From contig JAKAWH010000017.1 in NCBI GenBank assembly GCA_021817065.1, positions 1 to 37,980 of the forward strand: a DNA stretch of 37,980 bases, in the 5' to 3' direction. Under the pieces are notes generated by a model, which saw only the letters and a program-made list of their open reading frames with translations, searched no databases and was not told the DNA's origin. The translations under genes were made by a program, and so were the position numbers. The stretch is from Actinomycetes bacterium (GTDB taxonomy: Bacteria > Actinomycetota > Acidimicrobiia > Acidimicrobiales > JAKAVM01). Positions within the stretch are counted from its first letter, which is position 1. Each line of letters starts with the position of its first letter. Positions 1-7,590 of the stretch are shown here, piece by piece.

Positions 1-1
1 T

Positions 2-190
2 CGAGTCGAAGGCGGCGAGAGGTTGACGGTCACGGTTGACCGGCGCCCGGTCGCCGAGATCGTGCCGCTGCGCCGTCGTCGGACGGTGCCGGCAACTGAG
101 GCGCTTGCCGTCGCGTCCCGGCATGCGGCCGACCGTGGCCTCCTGAGGGAGGTGCGGGGCCTGCTGTCCGATACGACCGATGATCTATGA
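2..190 (+). CDS. Phd/VapB-type antitoxin, C-terminal part (5' cut by window edge)
   Basis: An open frame runs from the window edge to a TGA at 188-190. It encodes about 62 residues containing GERLTVTVDRRPVAEIVPL, the usual N-terminal DNA-binding half of prevent-host-death/VapB antitoxins (a short beta strand, then 'PVAxIVP'). The rest is a charged helical tail (LRREVRGLLSD-like) that would bind and block the toxin. Its stop overlaps the ATG of the next gene (ATGA), which is the normal translational coupling of antitoxin and toxin. The true start lies outside the window. Family is assigned by motif; membership of the Phd rather than another VapB class is inferred. Confidence 0.8.
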   Translation, partial: RVEGGERLTVTVDRRPVAEIVPLRRRRTVPATEALAVASRHAADRGLLREVRGLLSDTTDDL

Positions 191-570
191 GGGCCCTACT
201 CGACACCTCGTTCTTCGTCGCCACTGAGTCGGGGCGACCCCTTGGCGAGATGGAAGGGGTGACCGAAACCGAGGTCTCTGTGGTGACGTTGGCCGAATTG
301 ACCCTCGGCGTGCTGATGGCAAACGACGATGATCGACCGGCCAGGGTCGCGACGCTCTCGGCTGTGGAGTCGACCTGGGATCCGTTACCAGTGGACGCCG
401 AGGTAGCGCGCCAGTTCGCCCGCGTAGCCGCCGTCCTGCGCGCCGATCGTCGCCGGGTCCCGATCCTGGACGTGCTGGTGGCTGCCACCGCCATTGCCGA
501 GCGGATCCCGGTCGTCACCCAAGATCACGACTACGACGCCATTCCCGGGGTCGAGGTGATCCGGGTCTGA
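187..570 (+). CDS. vapC: VapC-family toxin, PIN-domain ribonuclease
   Basis: 127 residues, the usual VapC length. The protein opens with MRALLDTSFFVA, which carries the first PIN acidic residue (Asp6). It then has a VVTLAELTLGVL helix with the conserved Glu, and ends with DVLVAATAIAERIPVVTQDHDYDAI, containing the later conserved Asp residues. PIN toxins cleave RNA (often tRNA or rRNA) with Mg2+ held by these acids and are neutralised by the antitoxin encoded just upstream, here overlapping by four bases. All catalytic positions seem present, so the toxin looks intact. The RNA target cannot be told from sequence. Transposon debris lies directly downstream, which fits the mobile nature of such modules. 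Confidence 0.9.
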   Translation: MRALLDTSFFVATESGRPLGEMEGVTETEVSVVTLAELTLGVLMANDDDRPARVATLSAVESTWDPLPVDAEVARQFARVAAVLRADRRRVPILDVLVAATAIAERIPVVTQDHDYDAIPGVEVIRV

Positions 571-599
571 TCCAGCCCACGTCGATTCGAGCCGAGCAC

Positions 600-980
600 A
601 CTTACCCGTTCCCGCAGTTCAGGGAAGTTCGAATAGGACATCGTCTTCTCCTGCAGGAGCTTCTTACCAAGTCCATTGACGAGAAGGCCGAAGGTGTATC
701 CCGCCTGCCGGTAGGTGAGTTGGTGGGGCACTGCGTGCCAGTCGGAAATGACACCGAGCCTCCACTTGTCGGGTTCCGACAGGTTGACAAGTGCCTCGTA
801 GAATCTCGTGAGATGAGCCGGACAGTGATCGGCCAAGGCGATCAAGATTGCGATGATGAGGGTGCGCACGCTCAACCGCCGGGGCCGCACCCCGACCGGG
901 AGCAATGCTTCGATTCTATTGACGACTCCTGATTTATCGACGATGGCTTCAATGGGGGCGAGTTGATCTGCCTCGATCAT
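600..980 (-). pseudogene. Truncated transposase, N-terminal part
   Basis: The minus strand encodes MIEADQLAPIEAIVDKSG followed by a hydrophobic stretch, then 'PAHLTRFYEALVNL', 'KWRLGVISDW' and 'HQLTYRQAGYTF'. As I remember it, this matches the N-terminal region of a transposase family common in actinobacteria. Such proteins continue for several hundred residues with the catalytic domain. Here recognisable similarity ends near base 600 and the frame stops at 531 inside the region antisense to vapC, so the catalytic part is missing. The start overlaps the end of the upstream integrase-like fragment by four bases. Family recognition is from memory of related proteins, not from a search. Confidence 0.65.
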
Positions 981-1276
981 CTCTTGCCCGACAGCAATCT
1001 CATCGACTCGGCCTCATCTACTACGGGAAGTGACGAGACGATGTCGCCGAGTCTCTGGGAGCAATCCACGCCGGACGCCTCCATGAACGCGCGCAAGCCG
1101 ATTGTCTCTGCGACGGATGTGAGCCAGGTCGAGCGCAGCCAGCGAATGCAGAGGGGGGCGAGGTCGATCCCACCGGCCAGAGGGGCGACGAGCCCCGAGG
1201 TGATGTTCTTCCTCGCCCGATCCATCCCGCCGACGATGAAGCCCTCTCCTGCATGGGCCCTACTTCCAGTGGACAC
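977..1276 (-). pseudogene. Integrase-like fragment upstream of the transposase remnant
   Basis: This 99-codon frame ends four bases into the transposase start. Its middle reads 'RWLRSTWLTSVAETIGLRAFMEASGVD', which has the spacing of the C-terminal box of tyrosine recombinases (the 'LRHTFAT...G......LGH' pattern). The catalytic His is replaced and no clear nucleophilic Tyr follows. Integrase-like proteins of this kind are, from memory, often encoded just before the transposase family seen here. The N-terminal two-thirds of a normal integrase is absent, so this is a remnant. It could also be a chance frame in GC-rich DNA, hence moderate confidence. Confidence 0.4.
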
Positions 1277-1452
1277 GCAAGGTGGCCTCCAAGACGGTCG
1301 GGAAGTGGTTCACCGCCGATCAGGCTGCCGACTATGAGGCGTGGATCGCCAACCATCGCCGCATTCGCGAACTGATCGCCCACCTTGAAGCGCTGGGCAT
1401 TACCCAGGTCGAATCCGACCCTCGTGCAAGTCGTGTCCAGGAGACGCGCTAA
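1252..1452 (+). pseudogene. DUF6788-like fragment
   Basis: A plus-strand frame ending at the TAA at 1450-1452 encodes HGPYFQWTRKVASKTVGKWF, then 'TADQAADYEAWIANHRRIRELIAHLEALG'. This resembles the small DUF6788 proteins often found beside actinobacterial insertion sequences ('HGPYWQW.RK..GKTV.RWLS.EQA..Y..WI...R.LR.LI..LE'). No start codon or ribosome site precedes it; the frame opens only 12 bases before the His codon, after a stop at 1237-1239. The 5' half has therefore been lost, apparently where it abuts the integrase-like fragment on the other strand. Function of the family is unknown. Confidence 0.55.
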
Positions 1453-1561
1453 CCTATGTGGATAGCCGTGGCGTCTTAACCTGTGGTGAGCATCGAAATC
1501 AGCTCACGTTGGTGCAGGTCAGGTCCAATTGTGAAGGCCTCACCAAGAGGACGAACGGCAT

Positions 1562-1945
1562 TTACCCACCCCCGCATGCCGACGCCCCGCCGGGCAACAT
1601 GTGCCGATACCGAGACACGAGGGCGTACCCTGATCGGGAGATAACGCTCAAAGCTGGGAGAAGGACGGCCCTCCCGAGAACGCGCCGCCACCCCCTGCAT
1701 TCCAGGAGAGCCCTGCCGACTGCACGATGGCCCCCGTCGCGCCGGCCTGACGAGTCGACCCACCACGCAGTCTTCCGGACGTCATCGGGCGTCAGTCCGA
1801 ATCCGGCGAGATCTTCCGAACCGAGTACCTGGAACGGAACTGCCCGGGCAGCCGATCTCCAGCTTGCCGACACCCACATGGCCGCCGCGGTGCAAAAACC
1901 GCAGTCGCCGTCGTAGATCAGAATGGAATGCCCCACTCCGGTCAT
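1562..1945 (-). CDS. DCC-family (DUF393) thiol-disulfide oxidoreductase-like protein
   Basis: 127 residues starting MTGVGHSILIYDGDCGFCTA. The 'YDGDCGFC' sequence is the hallmark of the DUF393 family and gives a DxxCxxC redox-type motif at the end of the first beta strand, at about residues 12-18. Downstream, 'GLTPDDVRKTAWWVDSSGRRDGGHRAVGRALLECRG' matches the family's second conserved stretch, in which a product or substrate side chain is thought to be handled. Family members are predicted oxidoreductases of thioredoxin-like fold; their substrates are generally unknown. The gene stands alone, convergent with nothing obvious on its left, and its upstream side faces the end of the M48 peptidase gene on the same strand. 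Confidence 0.85.
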   Translation of the reverse strand: MTGVGHSILIYDGDCGFCTAAAMWVSASWRSAARAVPFQVLGSEDLAGFGLTPDDVRKTAWWVDSSGRRDGGHRAVGRALLECRGWRRVLGRAVLLPALSVISRSGYALVSRYRHMLPGGASACGGG

Positions 1946-1999
1946 ACAGAGCCATCCAATCGGCTCAAATTCGTAGACCCCTGCTTGCGGTGTGCAATT

Positions 2000-3007
2000 C
2001 TACGCAAGCCAGTCCGCGTCATCTTCTCCCTCGGTGGTCCTGTCCCGGAGCCAGGTGTTGAGCTGTTCTGCGACGCGCTGCAAGCCCCCCGCAGTTCGCT
2101 CGAACACCGCCGTGAAACGCTCCCGGTAGTGTGATACCGCCGACTCGAACTCCTTCGTAATGGGAGGTTCCTGCCCTCGCCGGATGTAATTGCCCCCGTG
2201 TATCCGATCGAAGTCTCCTTCGCTCACCCACCTAACTAGTTCCTTTACCCGGCGGACAGCGAAAGGATGGGTCAGCCTCATCTCGGCCCACCGCCGCGTA
2301 TAGCGAGCGAACAAGTCTTCCTCTTCCTCGTAATTGGTCGCCTGGCGAACGAACGCGTCCAGGTTCATTCCGTCCAGCTTGCCGCCTGCACAGCGCATGA
2401 GCATCTCGCAGGTCGGCATCGGGTCCTCCATCACCAGAGTGCTCGCCCTGTCCGACGAGAGTTCGGCCGCCCGCGACCATTCCAGCAGTGAAAGGTAAAG
2501 AGCACGCACCGGCAAGCCGGTCACCAACGACCGCGGAAGCAACCCCTGCATCAGCAAGGTCAGGAGCACCAGAGCGGTCGTGTAGTAATAGTGCTCGGAG
2601 AGGACATGACCAAGCTCATGGGCCAGGACCGACTGAACCTGGGGTGGGTCCAGATCGCTCACCAGCGATGAGAAGACCACCACCATGGGTGTGTGCGCTC
2701 CGAAGGCGAAGGCGTTCAGAATGGGGTACTGGGTAACGAACAGCGGTGGTAGGGACTCCAAGTCCAGAACTCCAGCCGAAGCGACATACAGGTTCCACAG
2801 GTCAGGAACCTGGTCAGGGCCGATCTCGACCGAATTGGCCAGCATGGTCTGGCGCACTTGCCGCTCGAATCCCAGGTCGGTGAGCCTCTTGATCACCTTG
2901 TCGAGGAGCGGAATCGAGTGGAGAGCCGCCGTTGCGGCACGATCGGCGGGATGTTCGTACGCCTTGGGGCTCAGCGCCTCGTAGCGGAACGCATGCTCAG
3001 GAATCAT
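2000..3007 (-). CDS. M48-family zinc metallopeptidase
   Basis: 335 residues from the chosen start MIPEHAFRYEAL. This ATG at 3007 is preceded by an AGGGGAG ribosome site; an in-frame ATG 15 codons earlier lacks one. The zinc-binding HELGH lies at about residues 130-134 in 'VQSVLAHELGHVLSEH', and the third ligand is probably the Glu in 'WSRAAELSSDRAS' about 60 residues later. This is the usual M48 (HtpX/Ste24-like) arrangement. The segment between them is hydrophobic (TTALVLLTLLMQGLLP) and may be one or two membrane passes. M48 enzymes degrade misfolded or membrane proteins or process peptides. The gene is divergent from marR, with about 120 bases between starts, so a shared control region is possible. 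Confidence 0.88.
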   Translation of the reverse strand: MIPEHAFRYEALSPKAYEHPADRAATAALHSIPLLDKVIKRLTDLGFERQVRQTMLANSVEIGPDQVPDLWNLYVASAGVLDLESLPPLFVTQYPILNAFAFGAHTPMVVVFSSLVSDLDPPQVQSVLAHELGHVLSEHYYYTTALVLLTLLMQGLLPRSLVTGLPVRALYLSLLEWSRAAELSSDRASTLVMEDPMPTCEMLMRCAGGKLDGMNLDAFVRQATNYEEEEDLFARYTRRWAEMRLTHPFAVRRVKELVRWVSEGDFDRIHGGNYIRRGQEPPITKEFESAVSHYRERFTAVFERTAGGLQRVAEQLNTWLRDRTTEGEDDADWLA

Positions 3008-3107
3008 CACCACTCCCCTCTTCGGCGCGATGCTACCCGCCTGCGGTGGCATTCGCCGTGGGGAGCCCGAGGCTGGCGGTCGATTCGGACAGCCGAGAAA
3101 TCGAATC

Positions 3108-3128
3108 TTGTATCGCTACAATGACTGC
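3108..3128 (+). promoter_or_regulatory. marR promoter and candidate MarR operator (leaderless)
   Basis: TTGTATCGCTACAA at 3108-3121 is an inverted repeat (TTGTA/TACAA). It contains the -10 hexamer TACAAT at 3117-3122, and only six bases separate that hexamer from the ATG at 3129. Transcription would therefore start at or next to the start codon, giving a leaderless mRNA, and no ribosome site is visible. The same arrangement, with the same spacing, recurs before the ClC gene at 3742-3762. An operator that covers the -10 is the expected position for MarR autorepression. The binding protein is inferred. Confidence 0.6.
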
Positions 3129-3611
3129 ATGGCCACCAGGACTGCGGGGGCATCCACCGAGGAACTAACCGAAGCGGTCCTGAGCGCAAGCCGGGTCCTC
3201 GTCGCGGTCGCCGCACGGTCGCTCTCGAATTACGAGAACGAAGTTTCGCTCCAGCAGTACCGCGCCCTCATCGTGCTCGCCTCACGAGGTGCGCAACGTC
3301 CGGTCGACCTTGCAGAGGCACTCGGCGTGGACCCATCCACCTCGACGAGGCTGTGCGATCGCCTCTCCGCCAAGCATCTCATCTCCCGCCGGCGCGAGAC
3401 CGGGGACCGCCGCGAGGTCCGGCTCGACCTGACCGACCGCGGTCGCCACCTCGTCGAGACCGTGACCGAGCGCCGGCGGGAGGAGATCCGGCAGATACTC
3501 GCATCCATACCGCGCCAGGAGAGAGACGAGGTCGTGCGGGCCTTTCTCGCCTTCGCACGGGCAGCCGGGGAGGTCCCCGAGGACCAGTGGCCCCGGATCT
3601 GGGAGATCTGA
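3129..3611 (+). CDS. MarR-family transcriptional regulator
   Basis: 160 residues from MATRTAGASTEEL. The centre is a winged helix-turn-helix: 'LQQYRALIVLASRGAQRPVDLAEALGVDPSTSTRLCDRLSAKHLI' followed by the wing 'RRRETGDRREVRLDLTDRGR'. Flanking helices would form the dimer interface, as in other MarR proteins. Such regulators usually repress themselves and a neighbouring transport or resistance gene and release DNA on binding a small ligand. The operator-like palindrome over its own -10, repeated in front of the next gene (ClC), suggests these two genes form its regulon. The start at 3129 was chosen because it sits immediately downstream of the TACAAT box and lines up with the ClC start (MATRT against MTTRA); a longer reading frame back to 3030 has no support. 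Confidence 0.9.
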   Translation: MATRTAGASTEELTEAVLSASRVLVAVAARSLSNYENEVSLQQYRALIVLASRGAQRPVDLAEALGVDPSTSTRLCDRLSAKHLISRRRETGDRREVRLDLTDRGRHLVETVTERRREEIRQILASIPRQERDEVVRAFLAFARAAGEVPEDQWPRIWEI

Positions 3612-3741
3612 GCGCGCTGCAACGACTTTCCCGGTTCCGGGCGATTATCGCCGGAGCCGCATGGTGTCGCCGCAAGGTCCGGCCCCGTCTCGAAATCCCA
3701 ATGGCAGGACCCAGGAGTTCCAGACTTGCCGGACAAAGTGA

Positions 3742-3762
3742 TTGTATCAATACAATGACTGT
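3742..3762 (+). promoter_or_regulatory. ClC gene promoter and second copy of the operator (leaderless)
   Basis: TTGTATCAATACAA at 3742-3755 is an almost perfect palindrome (TTGTAT-CA-ATACAA). TACAAT at 3751-3756 serves as the -10, and six bases lie before ATG at 3763. From 3742 onward the sequence matches that at 3108 onward closely, including bases past the start codon. This copy has the better symmetry, so it may be the stronger binding site. Confidence 0.6.
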
Positions 3763-5858
3763 ATGACTACCAGAGCACCTCTTGGTTCTCTGGGCAGTAC
3801 GCTCCGCATCGGATTGCGCGAGGTCGCCGCTCGTGCCGGGCGGAAGATCCCTACCTGCGCAAGTGGGTATTGCTCAGCTCTGCCATCGGGATCATTGCCG
3901 GTTTCGGCGCGGTGGTCTTCTACTCGGCGCTCTCCGGAGCCTCCTGGTTGTTCCTCCACTGGCTGCTCCACTACAACCCCCCGCTGCCTGCAGGGGAAGG
4001 TGTCCGCCGCGCCTCCGCCGGGTTCGCCCGACCGTGGGCCGTACCTCTGGTGGTGGGATTCGGAGGTCTCGTCTCCGGACTGCTGGTATTCCTATTCGCC
4101 CCCGAGGCGGAAGGACACGGGACTGACGCCGCCATCCGCGCCGTGCACGAGAACCCCCGCAGTATCCGAGTGCGGACCGTCATCGTGAAGATCGTCGCCT
4201 CTGCCCTTACCATCGGGTCGGGGGGGTCGGGAGGCAGGGAGGGCCCCACCGCCCAGATCAGTGCCGGATTCGGCTCCCTGCTCTCCCGCTTGTTGAACCT
4301 GTCACCGGCTGATGGCCGGATCGCGGTGTCGGTGGGAATCGGATCGGGGATCGGCGCAATATTCAAAGCACCCCTCGGAGGTGCAGTACTGGCTGCAGAG
4401 ATCCTCTATCGCGACGACATCGAAGTCGAAACGATAATTCCGGCGATCATCGCGTCGATCCTCTCCTATGCCGTATTCGGGGCTTTCGAAGGATTCAAGC
4501 CCCTGTTCGGTTATGTCCACAGCTACGTTCTCCAGGATCCGGTCAGCCTGGTGTGGTTCGCTCTGATCGGGGTGGTGAGTGGACTGATCGGATTGCTGTA
4601 CTCCAAGGGCTTCTACGGGATCGCCGACCTATTCGGGAAGCTGCCGGTCTCCCGTTTCTTCCGGCCCGCGATAGGAGCCACTGGAGTGGGGCTCCTGGCA
4701 CTGGCAGTACCCGAAGTCCTGAGTACCGGTTACGGGTGGGTTCAGCAAGGACTAGACAGGAACGCCCTCATGCACATGTCGCTCGCGGTGGTTCTTCTCT
4801 TGCCTTTTCTCCGCATTCTCGCCACGGGCTTGTCGATCGGATCGGGAGGCTCCGGCGGAATATTCGGACCGGGTATCGTGATAGGAGCTTTCGTCGGGGG
4901 CGGAATATGGCGCTTGCTCGAACCGATCGGTCGCGGCGTTCCCCATGACCCCACTGCTTTCGTGGTGGTCGGAATGATGGCCTGCTTCGGCAGCATCTCG
5001 CGCGCACCACTGGCGATAATGTTGATGGTTGCCGAGATGACCTCCTCCATCGAGATCGTCGCGCCCGCGATGCTGGCGGTCGGGCTGGGCACTCTGATCG
5101 TGCGTCGCTCCGACGACACCATATACCGGAGCCAGCTCCGCACCCGCGCCGAGTCGCGGGCCCACCGTCTGCAATTCGGAATGCCTTTTCTCAGCAGCGT
5201 CGCCGTCTCAGAGATGATGAAGGCGCCACTGGTGGTCCTCGACGTGGACGACACCGTCGAGAAGGGTATTGCCCAACTTCGCTCTGCCGAAGTTCCCGGA
5301 GCTCCAGTCGTCGACCGTCACGGAATCTTCGTTGGAACCGTCAATGAACCCCAACTCGCAGGCGTCGAGGAAGGACACCCCGAGCGCACGCTGGAACACT
5401 ACGTCGATGTGACCGCCCCCACCGTCCCGTCCAACTCGGCTCTGGATGCCGCCCTGGACGCTTTGGGCAACACCCATGAATCGTGGGTCAGCGTCCTCGA
5501 CTCGGGTCGTCGTGTGGTGGGAATCGTCAAACCGGGCGATATCGTCCGCGGCTATCGAAGGGCGCTCGCATCGAGCACCCGCCGCCTTTCCAGTCTCGCC
5601 GGTGACGCCGAACCCACGGAAGTGCCTGTGGGTCAGGGCGCCCCGGTTGCCGGCCGAGCCATACGCGACGCATCCCTGCCGCGAGGCACCATCGTGGTGA
5701 GTATCACTCGGGACAAGGGCCTGATATTCGCAGAGGCCGATACAATCCTCAAGCCAGGCGACTTGGTCAGCGCGCTGGTCCTACCAGGGTCGGTCGACCA
5801 TTTCCGTTGGCTGATGGGAGCCGGCGGAACGGGGTCGGCGGGGCTCTCCGGCCCGTAG
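3763..5858 (+). CDS. ClC-family chloride channel/antiporter with CBS pair and TrkA_C domain; apparent frameshift near 3838-3845
   Basis: A ClC anion transporter in the membrane. Numbering from an in-frame TTG at 3870, the selectivity/gating motif GREGP is at about 122-126 (gating Glu124), preceded by GSGGSGG. A second pore motif, GSGGSGGIFGPG, lies about 200 residues later. After roughly ten membrane segments come two CBS motifs (about 446-570), which usually bind adenine nucleotides, and a TrkA_C-like ligand domain (about 593-650), both cytosolic. The only start with promoter support is ATG 3763, but it reads MTTRAPLGSLGSTLRIGLRE in a different frame. The sequence 'EDPYLRKWVLL' directly before TTG 3870 is in the transporter frame and has no start codon ahead of it. 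One base therefore seems to be missing around GGGCGG. Either the gene is frameshifted, the sequence has an error, or a shorter protein starts at TTG 3870. Confidence 0.85.
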
Positions 5859-5911
5859 CCGGCTCTACTTCCCCGTCCCTCCGGCCCGTAGCCGGCTCTA
5901 CTTCCCCGTCC
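5846..5911. repeat. Two tandem copies of a 33-bp unit over the ClC stop codon
   Basis: Units at 5846-5878 and 5879-5911 are identical, each starting CTCCGGCCCGTAGCCGGCTC and ending ACTTCCCCGTCC, with the first bases of a third copy after them. The TAG stop of the ClC gene is inside the first unit. The unit contains a near-palindrome, TAGCCGGCTCTA, which could form a small hairpin. Confidence 0.9.
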
Positions 5912-5972
5912 CTCCAGCACCCGCGATGCCGGCGACTGAAACCACTCTCCGTGATTTATACGACGCTGAGAG

Positions 5973-6001
5973 TTGACACGAAATGTAACTACGAGTAGCA
6001 T
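5973..6001 (+). promoter_or_regulatory. Sigma70-type promoter of the lipase gene
   Basis: A perfect -35 TTGACA (5973-5978), a 17-base spacer and -10 TAGCAT (5996-6001). Transcription would start near 6008, leaving a leader of about 70 bases before the GTG at 6077. This is one of the closest matches to consensus in the window, so strong housekeeping expression is likely. Confidence 0.75.
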
Positions 6002-6076
6002 GCCAGTGAGCACTTTCCGTGTTCAGTGGCTGAGGCTGTAGGGGGCCTACTCACCTTTCCGGAGGGGTTGTACACC

Positions 6077-7048
6077 GTGAAGAAATTTGCCAAGAGACCG
6101 CTTGTGGCAATGGTGGCCCTGGTTGGGGTCATCGCCCTCTCCGCCTGTAGCCCGATCCAGGGATCTGGAGGCGGGTCCGGCAGCAACAACCTGCCGGTCG
6201 GAACGGTGGCAACAGGTCTGGAGCAGGACCTGCTCGCTCCCTCCTCAATGCCGCCGGGTTCCAACAACTGGTCGTGCAAGCCATCGCAAGCCCATCCCTA
6301 CCCGGTAGTTCTGGTCCACGGGACCATGGGCAGCTCCGCCTTCACCTGGCAGGCGCTCTCCCCCATGTTGGTAAATGCCGGCTACTGCGTTTACGCGCTC
6401 AACTACGGCGGTAATATCGGCCCCTTCTACGGTCTCGGTGACATCGCTCAGTCGGCCCAGGAGCTGGCTACGTTCGTGCAGAAGGTGCTGGCCTCCACCG
6501 GCTCCTCCAAGGTCGACATCGTGGGTCACTCCCAGGGCGGGATGATGCCGCGCTACTTCATCCAGTTCCTCGGTGGAGCCTCTGAAGTCCACATGCTGAT
6601 TGGTCTCGCTCCGTCCAACGAAGGGACTACGGCCGACGGAGTCGTCACCCTCGGCACCGACTTCTCCAAGCTCCTCGGGGTGGACCTTGTGAGCGGTGTG
6701 ACCTCGCAGCTTCCGACCTCGCTGGGCCAGCAGGTTCAGGGGTCCGCGTTCCTCACTCATCTCAATGCAGGCGGCGGCACGTCTTCGGGAGTGCAGTACG
6801 TCAACATCGACTCAAAGTTCGACGAGGTGGTTACTCCTTACACCAACGCGTTCCTCCCTGCCGGCCCCAACGTCGACAACATCACCCTGCAGAACTACTG
6901 CTGGACCGACTACACCGAGCACATCGGGATCGTCTACGACCCGGTCACCCTCGACCTGGTGATGAACGCGGTCGGCGCCGACGATCCCAACTACAAGCCC
7001 CCCTGCACGGTGGTGCTGCCGGTAGTGGGTGCACTCGGCAATATCTGA
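6077..7048 (+). CDS. Secreted triacylglycerol lipase-like lipoprotein (alpha/beta hydrolase)
   Basis: 323 residues from GTG 6077, chosen because GGAGGGG lies nine bases upstream and because it yields a clean signal peptide, MKKFAKRPLVAMVALVGVIA ending LSAC. The Cys in LSAC is a lipobox, so the mature protein should be lipid-anchored outside the membrane. The catalytic domain has the oxyanion strand 'YPVVLVHGTMGSSAFTW' and the nucleophile elbow GHSQGG. A likely acid is the Asp in 'NIDSKFDEVVTPY', and the His is in 'YTEHIGIVYDPV'. This is the class 2/EstA-like lipase pattern also seen in other actinobacteria. The substrate is probably an acylglycerol or other ester; which one cannot be told. 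It stands alone behind a strong promoter. Confidence 0.88.
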   Translation: MKKFAKRPLVAMVALVGVIALSACSPIQGSGGGSGSNNLPVGTVATGLEQDLLAPSSMPPGSNNWSCKPSQAHPYPVVLVHGTMGSSAFTWQALSPMLVNAGYCVYALNYGGNIGPFYGLGDIAQSAQELATFVQKVLASTGSSKVDIVGHSQGGMMPRYFIQFLGGASEVHMLIGLAPSNEGTTADGVVTLGTDFSKLLGVDLVSGVTSQLPTSLGQQVQGSAFLTHLNAGGGTSSGVQYVNIDSKFDEVVTPYTNAFLPAGPNVDNITLQNYCWTDYTEHIGIVYDPVTLDLVMNAVGADDPNYKPPCTVVLPVVGALGNI

Positions 7049-7180
7049 TCACGACTCCGGGAAAAGTGAGGTCCCCTCGAAACGGCGGGCCCACCCCACA
7101 AGAGCCCGGCAGCGGATCGTTCCGGCCCCGCGGCCGGCGGAATCAATGCCTCCACCAGATCGCCGCGACGATCCCCGAGA

Positions 7181-7468
7181 TCATCCGTGATCTCCTGCCT
7201 GGGTAACCAGGCAGGCCTCCAGCTCGGTCACCATCCGATCCAGCACAGCCACCTGCGGCTCCAGTCCCAGCCCGCGGATCGACGAAGCGACCGCATGGGC
7301 ATCTGCGGCCATGTCGAATACCCAGGAGCGGCTCATCGCCACCACCGCCGGGAGCTTCACCGGGCTGGGTTCCGATGGCGTCGACACCCGGGCCAGGAAG
7401 ATACGAGTGGGGATTGTGGGGGTCCTGAGATCATGTCGTTCCATCACTGTTTCGGCAACCGGTCCCAT
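7181..7468 (-). CDS. Small protein of unknown function (95 residues)
   Basis: ATG at 7468 is preceded by AAGGAGA (7476-7482) with seven bases between, one of the best ribosome sites in the window. That marks this as a real gene and fixes its start, even though the frame stays open further upstream. The protein begins MGPVAETVMERHDLRTPTIP and ends with an amphipathic part, 'HAVASSIRGLGLEPQVAVLDRMVTELEACLV'. I see no signal peptide, membrane segment or known motif. It is divergent from the phosphodiesterase gene at 7591, with about 120 bases between their starts. No function is proposed. Confidence 0.6.
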   Translation of the reverse strand: MGPVAETVMERHDLRTPTIPTRIFLARVSTPSEPSPVKLPAVVAMSRSWVFDMAADAHAVASSIRGLGLEPQVAVLDRMVTELEACLVTQAGDHG

Positions 7469-7590
7469 GTGACAGTCTCCTTGTGAGGTGGGGGGGCTAA
7501 TAGTCGCGGATCGTCGCATGGGAACCTTGCAGCTGATCCCCCGCCAACCGTGCAGCAACCTTGCAGAAGCGAAAAAGTACGATTCCCTCC

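Noticed and set aside
7122-7137. CCGGCC/GGCCGG hairpin after the lipase gene as a terminator
   Set aside because: The stem is only six pairs in GC-rich DNA and no T-run follows; too weak to list as a feature.
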